Positions 17,276-25,256 of a DNA stretch of 35,233 bases are shown one piece after another (position 1 is the stretch's first letter; every line of letters begins with the position of its first letter). Source of the DNA: Sedimentisphaerales bacterium. Its GTDB lineage: Bacteria; Planctomycetota; Phycisphaerae; Sedimentisphaerales; Anaerobacaceae. Under the pieces are notes generated by a model. The model searched no databases. It saw only the letters and a program-made list of their open reading frames with translations, and was not told where the DNA came from. Position numbers and translations under genes: made by a program. The stretch is from contig JAFGEF010000079.1 in assembly GCA_016931715.1 (NCBI GenBank), forward strand, positions 1-35,233, in the 5' to 3' direction.

Positions 17276-17327
17276 AGTTTTGCCTTTTCATAAAAAGTTA
17301 ATTATTTATATCTATTCTTACAATAAA

Positions 17328-18062
17328 CTATGGGTACATCATATGTTTCGGAGTAATTACCAGTTCTGTAACGATTGCCCTTTGCGGTAATTTTGCTACC
17401 ATAACTACGCAAGCGGCTATATCTTCAGGCTGAAGCATTGCCGCTTTCTGTTCAGGCGTGGCCGGCACTGGTCTCTTATCGACAATCGGAGTATTAACTT
17501 CGCCGGGGTAAATATTCGTTACCCTGATGCCGTTCTCGCATTCCTCTATACCCGTAAAATTGCCAAGCGAGCCTGTCGCGAACTTGGAAACGCAATAAGG
17601 CAGTCCACCGAGTTTTATGTTGTGCTTGCCTGAAATAGAAACGATATTAATAATTAAGCCTGATTTTTTCTTTCTCATTTCCGGCAGAGCCGCATGCATA
17701 CAATTGAATGGGCCGATTGTATTTACCGCCAGAACCCTGTCAAAATCCTTCGGATCGACATTTGCCATCGCCCTGTTAGCGACATTTATGCCTGCGCTGT
17801 TGACGAGAATATCGATAGAGCCTACTTCATCAGAAAGCCACTTGAAAAGCTCTGCAACCTGAGGGCGATTTGTAATATCACAGATTTTCCATACAAATTT
17901 AGTCTTGCCTGGTGCGGACTTTTCAGCCTTTTTCAGTAACTCTTCGCTGTAATCAGCTAAAGCCACTTTGCATCCTTCTTCAGCCAGTGATTTTGCAATT
18001 TCCAGGCCTATTCCGCCTCCGCCGCCTATTATCAGGGCTATTTTACCGTTCAGATCAGCCAT
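17328..18062 (-). CDS. Short-chain dehydrogenase/reductase (SDR)
   Basis: 244 residues, classical SDR size. Cofactor site IIGGGGGIG (11-19), NSAG (88-91), catalytic Ser in NIVSISGKHN (142-144) and YCVSK (Tyr156, Lys160), and a PGEVNTP segment (186-192). The acidic Asp37 after the second beta strand (ALADYS) suggests NAD rather than NADP preference. SDR enzymes in such clusters oxidise sugars or reduce keto-sugar acids; substrate unknown. GGAAGG precedes the ATG and a good sigma70 promoter is ~100 bases upstream, so this is the first gene of the minus-strand sugar unit that continues through mutarotase, glycerate kinase and the TIM-barrel gene. Confidence 0.88.
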   Translation of the reverse strand: MADLNGKIALIIGGGGGIGLEIAKSLAEEGCKVALADYSEELLKKAEKSAPGKTKFVWKICDITNRPQVAELFKWLSDEVGSIDILVNSAGINVANRAMANVDPKDFDRVLAVNTIGPFNCMHAALPEMRKKKSGLIINIVSISGKHNIKLGGLPYCVSKFATGSLGNFTGIEECENGIRVTNIYPGEVNTPIVDKRPVPATPEQKAAMLQPEDIAACVVMVAKLPQRAIVTELVITPKHMMYP

Positions 18063-18838
18063 TTAAAACCTTCCTATATAAAGTGTCTTCTTTCCTGTTT
18101 TTTGCATCCAACGAGGTGTTTTCCGGTTTTCTACCGAAAAATCAGTTTAATTATGCCGAAATTTTACTTGTACAGCAGTATATAGTCAAGAAATTCATAA
18201 TAGGTTTTTTATAACGAATCATGTTTAATTCTATTAGTTTTCTAAAGTTAGGATTTGGCATGTTCTATAAATTACTTCCAGGTCATATTATATAGGACGC
18301 AAACTGTTACAGTAAGCCTATTGCATCATAACATCTTATAATACAAAGAGTTACACAAAATAATATATATCAAAAACCGAAAATGATGTCGCTAAAAAAT
18401 AGAAAAAATAGCAGGAAAATTAAATATAGAAAATAATTTTAAAAAAAGAAAATAGAAAGTTAATAAACGTTACATAATAATACGATGATGGCACTTTTAT
18501 ATAGTTATTAGCACAATTAGGGTGATTATAATTCAATTTATCGCCTTAAAGAACCGAAAGAATATGGGAACTTTATATATGATTATATTGTCTAAATATC
18601 TAATTACAGGAGTGGTGTTTTTTTGCACGGACAAACTGGACTTGAGTTTGGCAACTCTCGGTCTATTTAAAAAGCAAAAATCAGGCTATGAGAAAGAATT
18701 CGATAATATACATATTTCAGGAACACGAAACAGTATATGTGGTTTATTGGAGGATTAAATCGTGCAATAACCAGATGTGAATCGTATAAAATAACATGAA
18801 AATGTAAAAAAATACAAACTTTTTTGGAGGATTAAATC
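18063..18838. other. Long AT-rich intergenic region
   Basis: 776 bp between divergent genes. Apart from the minus promoter (18161-18189) and the duplicated translation-start segment (18747-18841), it is AT-rich with no recognisable gene. A 78-codon frame (18522-18758) starts with GTG, lacks a ribosome site and has no family resemblance. Confidence 0.5.
18161..18189 (-). promoter_or_regulatory. Sigma70 promoter of the SDR/mutarotase/glycerate kinase unit
   Basis: On the minus strand TTGACT (18189-18184), 17-base spacer, TAAAAT (18166-18161). Transcription would start near 18154, leaving a ~90-base leader. Confidence 0.65.
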
Positions 18839-18841
18839 ATG
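18747..18841 (+). promoter_or_regulatory. Duplicated Shine-Dalgarno/start segment before the dockerin-type gene
   Basis: TTGGAGGATTAAATCGTG (18747-18764) and TTGGAGGATTAAATCATG (18824-18841) match at 17 of 18 bases, 77 bp apart. The second is the real ribosome site and start of the 18839 gene. The first opens GTG-CAA-TAA, a two-codon frame ending in a stop. Confidence 0.7.
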
Positions 18842-20503
18842 AGAAATTACAGATTAATTTGGTCGCTGGTATTTGCAGCAGCAGTCTTGCTTTCAGCGGG
18901 ACAGACCGCAATGGCAGCCCCATCAAACGATTTGTGTGCGAACGCTTTACCGATTGGAAATGTCACAAACCAGCCTTTTGATACCACAGGCGCAACACAT
19001 GACGGCCTGTATAGTAATGGAAATGACATATGGTATTGCTATACAGCCACTTGTACAGGTACAGCAACTATAAGTCTTTGCGGCACTACATGGGACTCCA
19101 TGCTTGCAGTCTATAGCGGCTGTCAGTGCCCTGCCACTGTGGGAAGAAGACTTGCTTATAATGATGATTACTGCGGCCTGGCATCACAGGTATCAATACC
19201 GGTAACCGGAGGAAACCAGTACCTTATTGAAGTTGGACACTGGTACACCTTCTCCAGCGGTACAGGTGTAATATCTGTAAGCTGCGTCGGAACTCCCGTT
19301 ACAACAAATGATAACTGTGCAAATGCACAGACAGTTGGTAATGTAACCAATTTAGCATTTACAACTGTCGGAGCAACACATGACGGCCCGAGCGCTTGCA
19401 TTATGAACAGTCCAAATATCTGGTATAAATACACTGCTACATGCACGGGAACAGCAGTATTCAGCCTTTGCGGAAGCAGCTTTGACACAGTGCTGGCTGT
19501 GTACAGCGGAACATCATGCAGCAACCTTTCATTGGTTGGATGCAATGATGATGCCTGTGGCAGTCAGTCTGAGCTTTCAATTAGTGTTACATCAGGAAAG
19601 ACATACTGGATTGAGGTAGGCGGACTTAGTCAAACTGATGTAGGTACGGGAAAACTAACTATAAGCTGCGGCGGACAGGTACAGGATGCTTCCGACCTCG
19701 GCGATGCACCGGATACTACAAATCATACAGCTTCAATCATGAGAACATATGACAATTCAGTTACGGCACAATTCCCGACTGTTTTCACAGGTAATGCAGT
19801 TAAAGGTCCGATACATCTGGATCCAAAGGGCGTAGCGTATCTTGGTAACACGGTAACTTTTGAAGATGAAGCCGATCAGGGTTATGACCAGGATCCGACT
19901 AATAATATTCTTCCAACTCAACTCAATATCAATGCGGACAGAGACCTTGGCGATGATGGCGTTGTTATGTCAACTGATCCATGGCTTGGTTCGACTCTTG
20001 CCATGAATCATTGCCAATTTACTACATTTAATTATAAGGTTAATGTCATTGACCCGAACGTGGATATGTGGGTTAATGTATGGTTTGACTGGAATCGTGA
20101 CGGCGACTGGGAAGATGACGGCAATACAGATCAAAACCTCAACTGCGCAAGCTGCAATACAGGCGGAGCAGTTAAGGAGTGGGCGGTGCAGAACCAGCTT
20201 CTGTACAATTTGAACACAGGTATAAATACTATTACTACACCTGGATTCCTTGCATGGCATCCGGCGTCAGGCAACAAAAAGATATGGATGAGAATTACTC
20301 TTTCTGACCAGCCATGGAAAGGCGGTACAGGCGCTGCTGGTTCAGGTCCAACTAATGGATATGATTATGGTGAAACAGAAGATTACTATTTCACTCCGAA
20401 CGAGGATTGCGTAGTCTGTGAAGACTTAAACAGAGACGGAGTTGTTGATGAGTACGATTTGTTTACCTATATGATGTTATGGCTTAACAACTGCTCTGAA
20501 TGA
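18839..20503 (+). CDS. Secreted protein: two N-terminal repeats, GEVED domain, dockerin-like tail
   Basis: 554 residues. Signal peptide 1-27 (hydrophobic, ending AMA-A). Residues ~28-150 and ~154-277 are two copies of one Cys-containing beta domain; both carry (D/N)xCANA...GNVTN, GATHDG, NIWY or DIWY, YTATCTGTA, SLCG, LAVYSG and a closing S-C. Residues ~410-518 form a GEVED-type domain (VWFDWNRDGDWEDDG ... YDYGETEDYYF) rich in acidic calcium-ligand residues. The C-terminus (DLNRDGVVDEYDLFTYMMLWL, 529-549) is a single dockerin-like calcium loop, half of a standard dockerin. Likely a cell-surface or extracellular binding protein; no catalytic motif was found. It has a strong GGAGG site and its own downstream terminator, so it is monocistronic. 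Confidence 0.82.
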   Translation: MRNYRLIWSLVFAAAVLLSAGQTAMAAPSNDLCANALPIGNVTNQPFDTTGATHDGLYSNGNDIWYCYTATCTGTATISLCGTTWDSMLAVYSGCQCPATVGRRLAYNDDYCGLASQVSIPVTGGNQYLIEVGHWYTFSSGTGVISVSCVGTPVTTNDNCANAQTVGNVTNLAFTTVGATHDGPSACIMNSPNIWYKYTATCTGTAVFSLCGSSFDTVLAVYSGTSCSNLSLVGCNDDACGSQSELSISVTSGKTYWIEVGGLSQTDVGTGKLTISCGGQVQDASDLGDAPDTTNHTASIMRTYDNSVTAQFPTVFTGNAVKGPIHLDPKGVAYLGNTVTFEDEADQGYDQDPTNNILPTQLNINADRDLGDDGVVMSTDPWLGSTLAMNHCQFTTFNYKVNVIDPNVDMWVNVWFDWNRDGDWEDDGNTDQNLNCASCNTGGAVKEWAVQNQLLYNLNTGINTITTPGFLAWHPASGNKKIWMRITLSDQPWKGGTGAAGSGPTNGYDYGETEDYYFTPNEDCVVCEDLNRDGVVDEYDLFTYMMLWLNNCSE

Positions 20504-20539
20504 TAATCAGTAAACAACTTTTTAAAAGTGTTTGAAAAT

Positions 20540-20576
20540 AAGGCTGTGGGCAATAAAACTCACAGCCTTTTTTATT
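20540..20576 (+). terminator. Rho-independent terminator
   Basis: An 11 bp stem, AAGGCTGTGGG (20540-20550) with CTCACAGCCTT (20559-20569, one G-T pair), followed by a T-rich run, 37 bases after the dockerin-type gene. Confidence 0.88.
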
Positions 20577-20750
20577 TGATGCTGTTTTTGCAGGATTTGT
20601 AACTCTTTTTCATATAATTTTTGTGTATTTTCTGACTTCCAGACATGTTTTTCTTAACATAAGTACTTGTTATTGCTGATGTTACAGAAATGATTCCGAT
20701 AAAAGTGCCTCTTCCCGTCCGTTTATAGGGATTTTTAGGAATATTCCGGC

Positions 20751-20779
20751 TTGACTTATGTTAATTCGGAATATATAAT
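20751..20779 (+). promoter_or_regulatory. Near-consensus sigma70 promoter of the pseudopilin gene
   Basis: TTGACT (20751-20756), exactly 17 bases, then TATAAT (20774-20779). Transcription would start near 20786, ~98 bases before the ATG at 20884. Confidence 0.8.
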
Positions 20780-20883
20780 TGAATAAGTTAAAATAAGGCG
20801 CGCGCGTAATGCGCCCTATATTATCTGCTTTAGATTCGGAGGATAAGAAAATCCGTATCAACCGCAGACAACTGGAGGCAGGA

Positions 20884-21741
20884 ATGGTGGTGAAACGAGC
20901 TTTCACACTCGTTGAGCTTTTGGTGGTGATCTCTATAATGACAGTGGTCATGGGGATTGCAATACCGGCATTTAACCATGTGCGCAGGCAGGCTATTAAC
21001 TTAGTCAGCATGAACAACCAGAAACAAATCACTTCTGCTATTAACATTTTCTCAAACGATAATGACGACAGGTATCCTGAATCTGTCGCTACTATCGGCT
21101 ACGGCGAAAACTGGAACTGGACCGACCCGACAAGACTGACTGGAAACCGTCAGCGAAGCCCCCGTCTATACAGGTCCATGAGCAGGTATCTTAAAAACTA
21201 TGTAACAGATGCAAGCTCTATGTTCTGCCCGTGTTCGCCGCAGGAATATCAATACCTCAAGCTGGCATGGGAAGCAGGCGAGAACTGGGATAATCCGGAG
21301 ACAACATTCCCTGCCGACCCGGTGGGCGGCTCATACTGCTTCTACTGGAACTACAAGGGAGTGCTCGAACAGCAGGGAAAAGTTTTCCAGGGACCTCACG
21401 ACCCAGCAGGAAACAAACGTCAAAGCACTTTGCTGGTAACAGATTATTTCGGCTACGATCACTGGCGTACTCCGGCGGCGTTTGGAAGCTGTGAAGTGTT
21501 CGATGAAGCAACTGAAGTTGCCGAAACCCTGCTTCTTTCTTCGTACTGGTCTGCACCCGGAACCCTTGAGAATATCCCGGAAGTGACATTACGAGCAGGC
21601 TACACCGATGGACATGTAGAAACCTTCTCGTCAAGAGACACTGTCCAGATGAAAGTCTCTATCACATCAGACGGCAAAACCCCCTACCCCGACGGCGTTG
21701 GTCCCGGTATCTATCTACTCCCTTCCAAAGCCCTGCAGTAA
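20884..21741 (+). CDS. Type II pseudopilin-like protein (prepilin-type N-terminus)
   Basis: 285 residues from ATG 20884, chosen because GGAGG is 5 bases upstream and the prepilin leader must be short; a longer frame from 20809 would add 25 residues before it. N-terminus MVVKRAFTLVELLVVISIM has the prepilin peptidase site (Ala-Phe), Glu at mature position 5 and a hydrophobic helix. The body resembles the large planctomycete/PVC pseudopilin family: helical spine ending NQKQITSAINIFSNDNDDRYP, a Cys/aromatic-rich globular domain, and a C-terminal YTDGHVETFS motif. Such proteins are numerous in these genomes and are assumed to be pseudopilus subunits or surface proteins. Convergent with the DUF3160 gene, 30 bp apart. 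Confidence 0.85.
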   Translation: MVVKRAFTLVELLVVISIMTVVMGIAIPAFNHVRRQAINLVSMNNQKQITSAINIFSNDNDDRYPESVATIGYGENWNWTDPTRLTGNRQRSPRLYRSMSRYLKNYVTDASSMFCPCSPQEYQYLKLAWEAGENWDNPETTFPADPVGGSYCFYWNYKGVLEQQGKVFQGPHDPAGNKRQSTLLVTDYFGYDHWRTPAAFGSCEVFDEATEVAETLLLSSYWSAPGTLENIPEVTLRAGYTDGHVETFSSRDTVQMKVSITSDGKTPYPDGVGPGIYLLPSKALQ

Positions 21742-21771
21742 AATATCTTCTTTCATTTATTTGGAGTTTGC

Positions 21772-24069
21772 TTATCGAACGAAAGATGGAAGCGATAAGG
21801 TGCCATCTGCAACAACAGGCTTTATCCATTCGGGTACCTCAGGTCGCTGTGGTGTATCCAAAAACGTCTTCCACTCGGCATCAGTGAGCCTGCTGTCACT
21901 TTTAAATTCATAATAAGGCATTACTGCGCCTCTGCATAGAACTAAACTGCCCTGCCAGGGATACAATATATAGATAGCTCTTGGACGAGCAATTCCAATT
22001 TGCAGATACCCTTCTGAATCACCTGGATAGTATTTGGGTTTGTAATGAACATCAACTATCTTCATTGAATCATCATTCGGATTAAGATAAGAATTACCAT
22101 TATACATCATTATATTTGCTATTTTCACACCATAACTTACTATGAATTGTGCATACTCCTTCAGGTCTTCATCAGCAAGCTGCTTTCTGGATATTTCTAC
22201 TAATGTTTGGCTCAAACTTTCAAGACTATTCCAAAGATCCTTAAGATCAAAATCATACTGTTTGATTCTCGATGCCATTTCCTCATCCTCCGGCATTATG
22301 CCTTTTTGCAATCCTTCTGCTATAATTTTAAGTTTTGCAATTTTTTCTTTAAAAGGTGTCACCTTATTCTCTCGTCTGTCACCGATATCCAATGGTATCA
22401 TCAATTGATTACCAATATACAATCTTTCGCTTTCTTTTCTATATTCCTGAAACATTTTCTGGCTTAATTTAAGTTCAGAGTCAACTGTTTCAGCAATGTG
22501 CACATAATCCATGATATTTTTGCTTATTTCACTGTAATCTGGTCTAAAAGTACCTGCTTTTTCAAGAATATCCCTGCTCTTTTGGGCAAGCAATGCCATC
22601 TTATGATAAAATTCAGGTTCAGGTTCCACAAAACCCAATGGTGAGATTGCATCCCCTCCGTAGGTAACTGATTGTTTCGCCTGAAGTGCCCATGTATGAC
22701 GCAGTTGAGACCAGCCGGCGAGAGTTGTGTTGCAGCTTTTCGCCTGCCATATTTCATTTTTCATAAAGGCAGGACTTTTTGCAGGTGGTTCGTCAAGCAA
22801 ACATGCCAGGCATTGCAGATAGTCCAAATAAAGAGAATTGCCGGAAAACACGCTCCTGGTATTTTCTATCGTTTTGAGCAGTTTTGCTTTATCTGAATAC
22901 TCCAGTTTATTCCGTGCGAACTCAGAACCTAAAGCCGCACATACTTCAAGACCAGTTGGTAAAGGTCTGCTAAATTCTCTCAAGTCGGTAGTTCTATGGA
23001 ACAATACCGCATCAGGTGTACGATAGGCTGAAATAAATCGAAATTGAGGCTCAGCCGCTGCTGTATGAGGATCAAGCGGCGGAAAACGCATCTGGTCATT
23101 AATTTGAGAGCCGCCTTCTGCTCTAAGTTTATCTACTAATTTTTGTCGAATTTCATCAAGGTCATTTCCATTGAGGTTAAGACTCAGGTCTCTTGCAATC
23201 TGGTCTTTTGCCGTTATAACGTCCCAGTCATCTCCTGAACCTATAAGCTTCTTGAAAGTACTGAAAAAATCTGTGTATTTCTGATATGTTACAGAATCTC
23301 TTCCAAATTGTTTGGAATTTAAGCAATTACCCAACATCAGCATAGAAAGCAATTCATCATCCTTAGCCAGCCTGAAGGGAATAGACTGAAGCCAGGAAAC
23401 AGCACAAAAATATTTAGATAATTTTTCGGATGATGTATAAAAACTGCGTGGTTTGTATCTGCTGTAATCAATTTCAACTAAATCAGGTGTCGGTTCACCC
23501 AGCCAGGAAGGTTTTTCTTTTGCGGCTGCCTGTTTTATTTTCACAACTTCTTTGCTGGTAATTTCTTCGATATTTTTATCAGAAAGCCTGTAATTTTCAT
23601 CCATCAGCTTTATGGCAGTTCCGACAATAATAAATGCCCGCTGCCGTGCCGCTTTTAATAATTCAGACTTGCCTTTAATATTATCATCAGCTTTCGGCAA
23701 ATTAGTCAAAACGAACTTCAGTATTTCCTCCAGTTTATTTGCGTTTGCATTTTCCAGTCTCAGGACAGATTCTTCATAAAGCACATGATAAGCATTTATC
23801 AGCGAGTCCGCAGTGATAAATAAGGAAATTTCATTTTCACGGTCACCTCTGTAGCTTCCGCCCTCGATATAAGGAGTAAATATTTGTTTATAAGCTGTAT
23901 CTGTAATAACTGCATTATTTGCCGCCAATTTTTCAATCGTGTTCTCGCTCAAATTCTCTTTTTGCGCCAACCGCCTCCAATCCTGCCCATTTGACTTCTC
24001 ACCTCGCGATTGTACAGACATCAGCAAAACAAAAATCATCATTATTATTATATCGCTTTTCTTCTGCAT
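21772..24069 (-). CDS. DUF3160 family secreted protein
   Basis: 765 residues with an N-terminal hydrophobic segment (6-20, DIIIMMIFVLLMSVQ) acting as a signal peptide. The body is mostly helical and matches the DUF3160 family by eye: LFITADSLINAYHVLYEESVLRLE (~82-105), a conserved WSQLRHTWALQAKQSVTYGG segment (~470-490) followed by FVEPEPEFYHKM, and a C-terminal beta region ending near GAVMPYYEF. The biochemical role of the family is unknown. AGGAG precedes the ATG by 7 bases. It is monocistronic, with a promoter carrying a palindrome at 24124-24152. Confidence 0.8.
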   Translation of the reverse strand: MQKKSDIIIMMIFVLLMSVQSRGEKSNGQDWRRLAQKENLSENTIEKLAANNAVITDTAYKQIFTPYIEGGSYRGDRENEISLFITADSLINAYHVLYEESVLRLENANANKLEEILKFVLTNLPKADDNIKGKSELLKAARQRAFIIVGTAIKLMDENYRLSDKNIEEITSKEVVKIKQAAAKEKPSWLGEPTPDLVEIDYSRYKPRSFYTSSEKLSKYFCAVSWLQSIPFRLAKDDELLSMLMLGNCLNSKQFGRDSVTYQKYTDFFSTFKKLIGSGDDWDVITAKDQIARDLSLNLNGNDLDEIRQKLVDKLRAEGGSQINDQMRFPPLDPHTAAAEPQFRFISAYRTPDAVLFHRTTDLREFSRPLPTGLEVCAALGSEFARNKLEYSDKAKLLKTIENTRSVFSGNSLYLDYLQCLACLLDEPPAKSPAFMKNEIWQAKSCNTTLAGWSQLRHTWALQAKQSVTYGGDAISPLGFVEPEPEFYHKMALLAQKSRDILEKAGTFRPDYSEISKNIMDYVHIAETVDSELKLSQKMFQEYRKESERLYIGNQLMIPLDIGDRRENKVTPFKEKIAKLKIIAEGLQKGIMPEDEEMASRIKQYDFDLKDLWNSLESLSQTLVEISRKQLADEDLKEYAQFIVSYGVKIANIMMYNGNSYLNPNDDSMKIVDVHYKPKYYPGDSEGYLQIGIARPRAIYILYPWQGSLVLCRGAVMPYYEFKSDSRLTDAEWKTFLDTPQRPEVPEWIKPVVADGTLSLPSFVR

Positions 24070-24123
24070 GGCTTTTCTCCTATCAATATTTTAATTAAGG
24101 AATCTGCTAAAATGAGAAAAGGC

Positions 24124-24152
24124 ATACTACATGATTTTCTTTAATCATGCAA
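24124..24152 (-). promoter_or_regulatory. Promoter with operator-like palindrome for the DUF3160 gene
   Basis: On the minus strand TTGCAT (24152-24147), 17-base spacer, TAGTAT (24129-24124). The spacer contains CATGATT-N6-AATCATG (24130-24149), a perfect 7 bp inverted repeat overlapping the -35 box, well placed for a repressor dimer. Confidence 0.55.
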
Positions 24153-24251
24153 GTATTAATTCGTTCTTCCCATATAAAGACGTCAAAAGTATGATTTTGT
24201 TACGAAAATTCTTTGAAAAATTATATTTTCTGAAAAATTACAATCAAATAG

Positions 24252-24286
24252 AAAAGGGGCTGTAAGTTGTATTACAGACCCCTTTC
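24252..24286 (-). terminator. Terminator of the sigma/beta-helix/barrel operon
   Basis: AAAGGGGCTGTAA (24253-24265) pairs with TTACAG-A-CCCCTTT (24272-24285) with one bulged A; on the minus strand a TTTTCTATTT tract follows. It lies 32 bp past the barrel gene. Confidence 0.8.
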
Positions 24287-24317
24287 ATAATAAAACCATC
24301 TATAATATTGACAGGGC

Positions 24318-25214
24318 TTAGAACGGAATTTCTATTCCAACTCCTGCGCCCCAGCCATCTGTGGTACCCTGCAATTCTATTGCGAAATCATAGTTTTTGT
24401 AAACGCCAATCTGCGCACCGACATAAGCACCAAAACTGGTCATATCATAATCCCCGCTTTTTTTTTCCGCCCAGGTACCATGATAATCATCAGTATCTAT
24501 CCATGAACCACATTCTTTATAGCTATAATCGGCTGTACTAATCTGGCAAATAGCTCCGCCGTAAAGAGTCCAGCTTCCCATATCGATAGCTGGTCCAACT
24601 GCAATTATAATACCGAGTGTATCAAGAGCAGTTGTTTCTTTTAAATAGTCAGTTTCAAATAAACCTCCGCCCCAGTCATATGTATTGGTTTCTTCATAAT
24701 CGACACTGTTACTGTACCAATTCAAATGAACAGCAGCACCCCAGTCAATTTTCCCCTTTTCAGCAAAGGTGTACCTCGTGCCCAAACCCAATGCAAATTC
24801 ATTATCGAGGTTATATCCATACCATCGACTGTCACTATCCGATTTAGTTTCTGCCTTAACATCTGTAAAACCTAATTGCCCATACACTTCCCATTTGTCT
24901 TTCAGGCCATAACTGAGCTGACCATAATAAAGATTAGTATTCACGTTCCTGATTTTAAGCTTGTAAGTATCAGCATCAGAACCTTCGTCATAAACAACTC
25001 CAAGGTCATTGTATTTAGTCCAGCATTCAGTATCTTTAATCTTTGCAGTACCCATGTCCTGACTTGTGTACGTATAGCCGCCGCTTATGGACCACATGCC
25101 CCTGTCAAGCTGCGAGGCGGGAGGACCTATCAAGGCAAAGGCATTCGATGATAAAAATAACAAAAACAAACAAATTGTAATTATTCGTACTTTTCTAACA
25201 TTACCCCTTTTCAT
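24318..25214 (-). CDS. Predicted outer-membrane beta-barrel protein
   Basis: 298 residues from ATG 25214 (GGAGG 8 bases upstream; an in-frame GTG directly before it is less well spaced). A signal peptide (RIITICLFLLFLSSNAFA) is followed by alternating polar/hydrophobic strands rich in Tyr, Trp and Gly: GMWSISGGYTYTS, LYYGQLSYGLKDKWEVYGQLGFTDV, EFALGLGTRYTFA, IDWGAAVHLNWYS, GSWTLYGGAICQIS, SFGAYVGAQIGV. It ends VGIEIPF, with the C-terminal Phe typical of proteins inserted by the BAM machinery. No enzymatic motif. It is the last gene of the apparent operon, 42 bp after the beta-helix gene and followed by a terminator. It may be a pore, an adhesin anchor or a sensor partner; nothing in the sequence decides. 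Confidence 0.75.
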   Translation of the reverse strand: MKRGNVRKVRIITICLFLLFLSSNAFALIGPPASQLDRGMWSISGGYTYTSQDMGTAKIKDTECWTKYNDLGVVYDEGSDADTYKLKIRNVNTNLYYGQLSYGLKDKWEVYGQLGFTDVKAETKSDSDSRWYGYNLDNEFALGLGTRYTFAEKGKIDWGAAVHLNWYSNSVDYEETNTYDWGGGLFETDYLKETTALDTLGIIIAVGPAIDMGSWTLYGGAICQISTADYSYKECGSWIDTDDYHGTWAEKKSGDYDMTSFGAYVGAQIGVYKNYDFAIELQGTTDGWGAGVGIEIPF

Positions 25215-25256
25215 CACGACATCCTCCTATTTTTCCGTCATTGCGCTGGCTGAAGG

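Noticed and set aside
18522..18758. 78-codon frame before the dockerin-type gene
   Set aside because: It starts with GTG without a ribosome site, has no family resemblance, and its end overlaps the duplicated leader segment.
20809..20883. 25-residue N-terminal extension of the pseudopilin
   Set aside because: Prepilin leaders are short and basic, and GGAGG is correctly spaced for ATG 20884.
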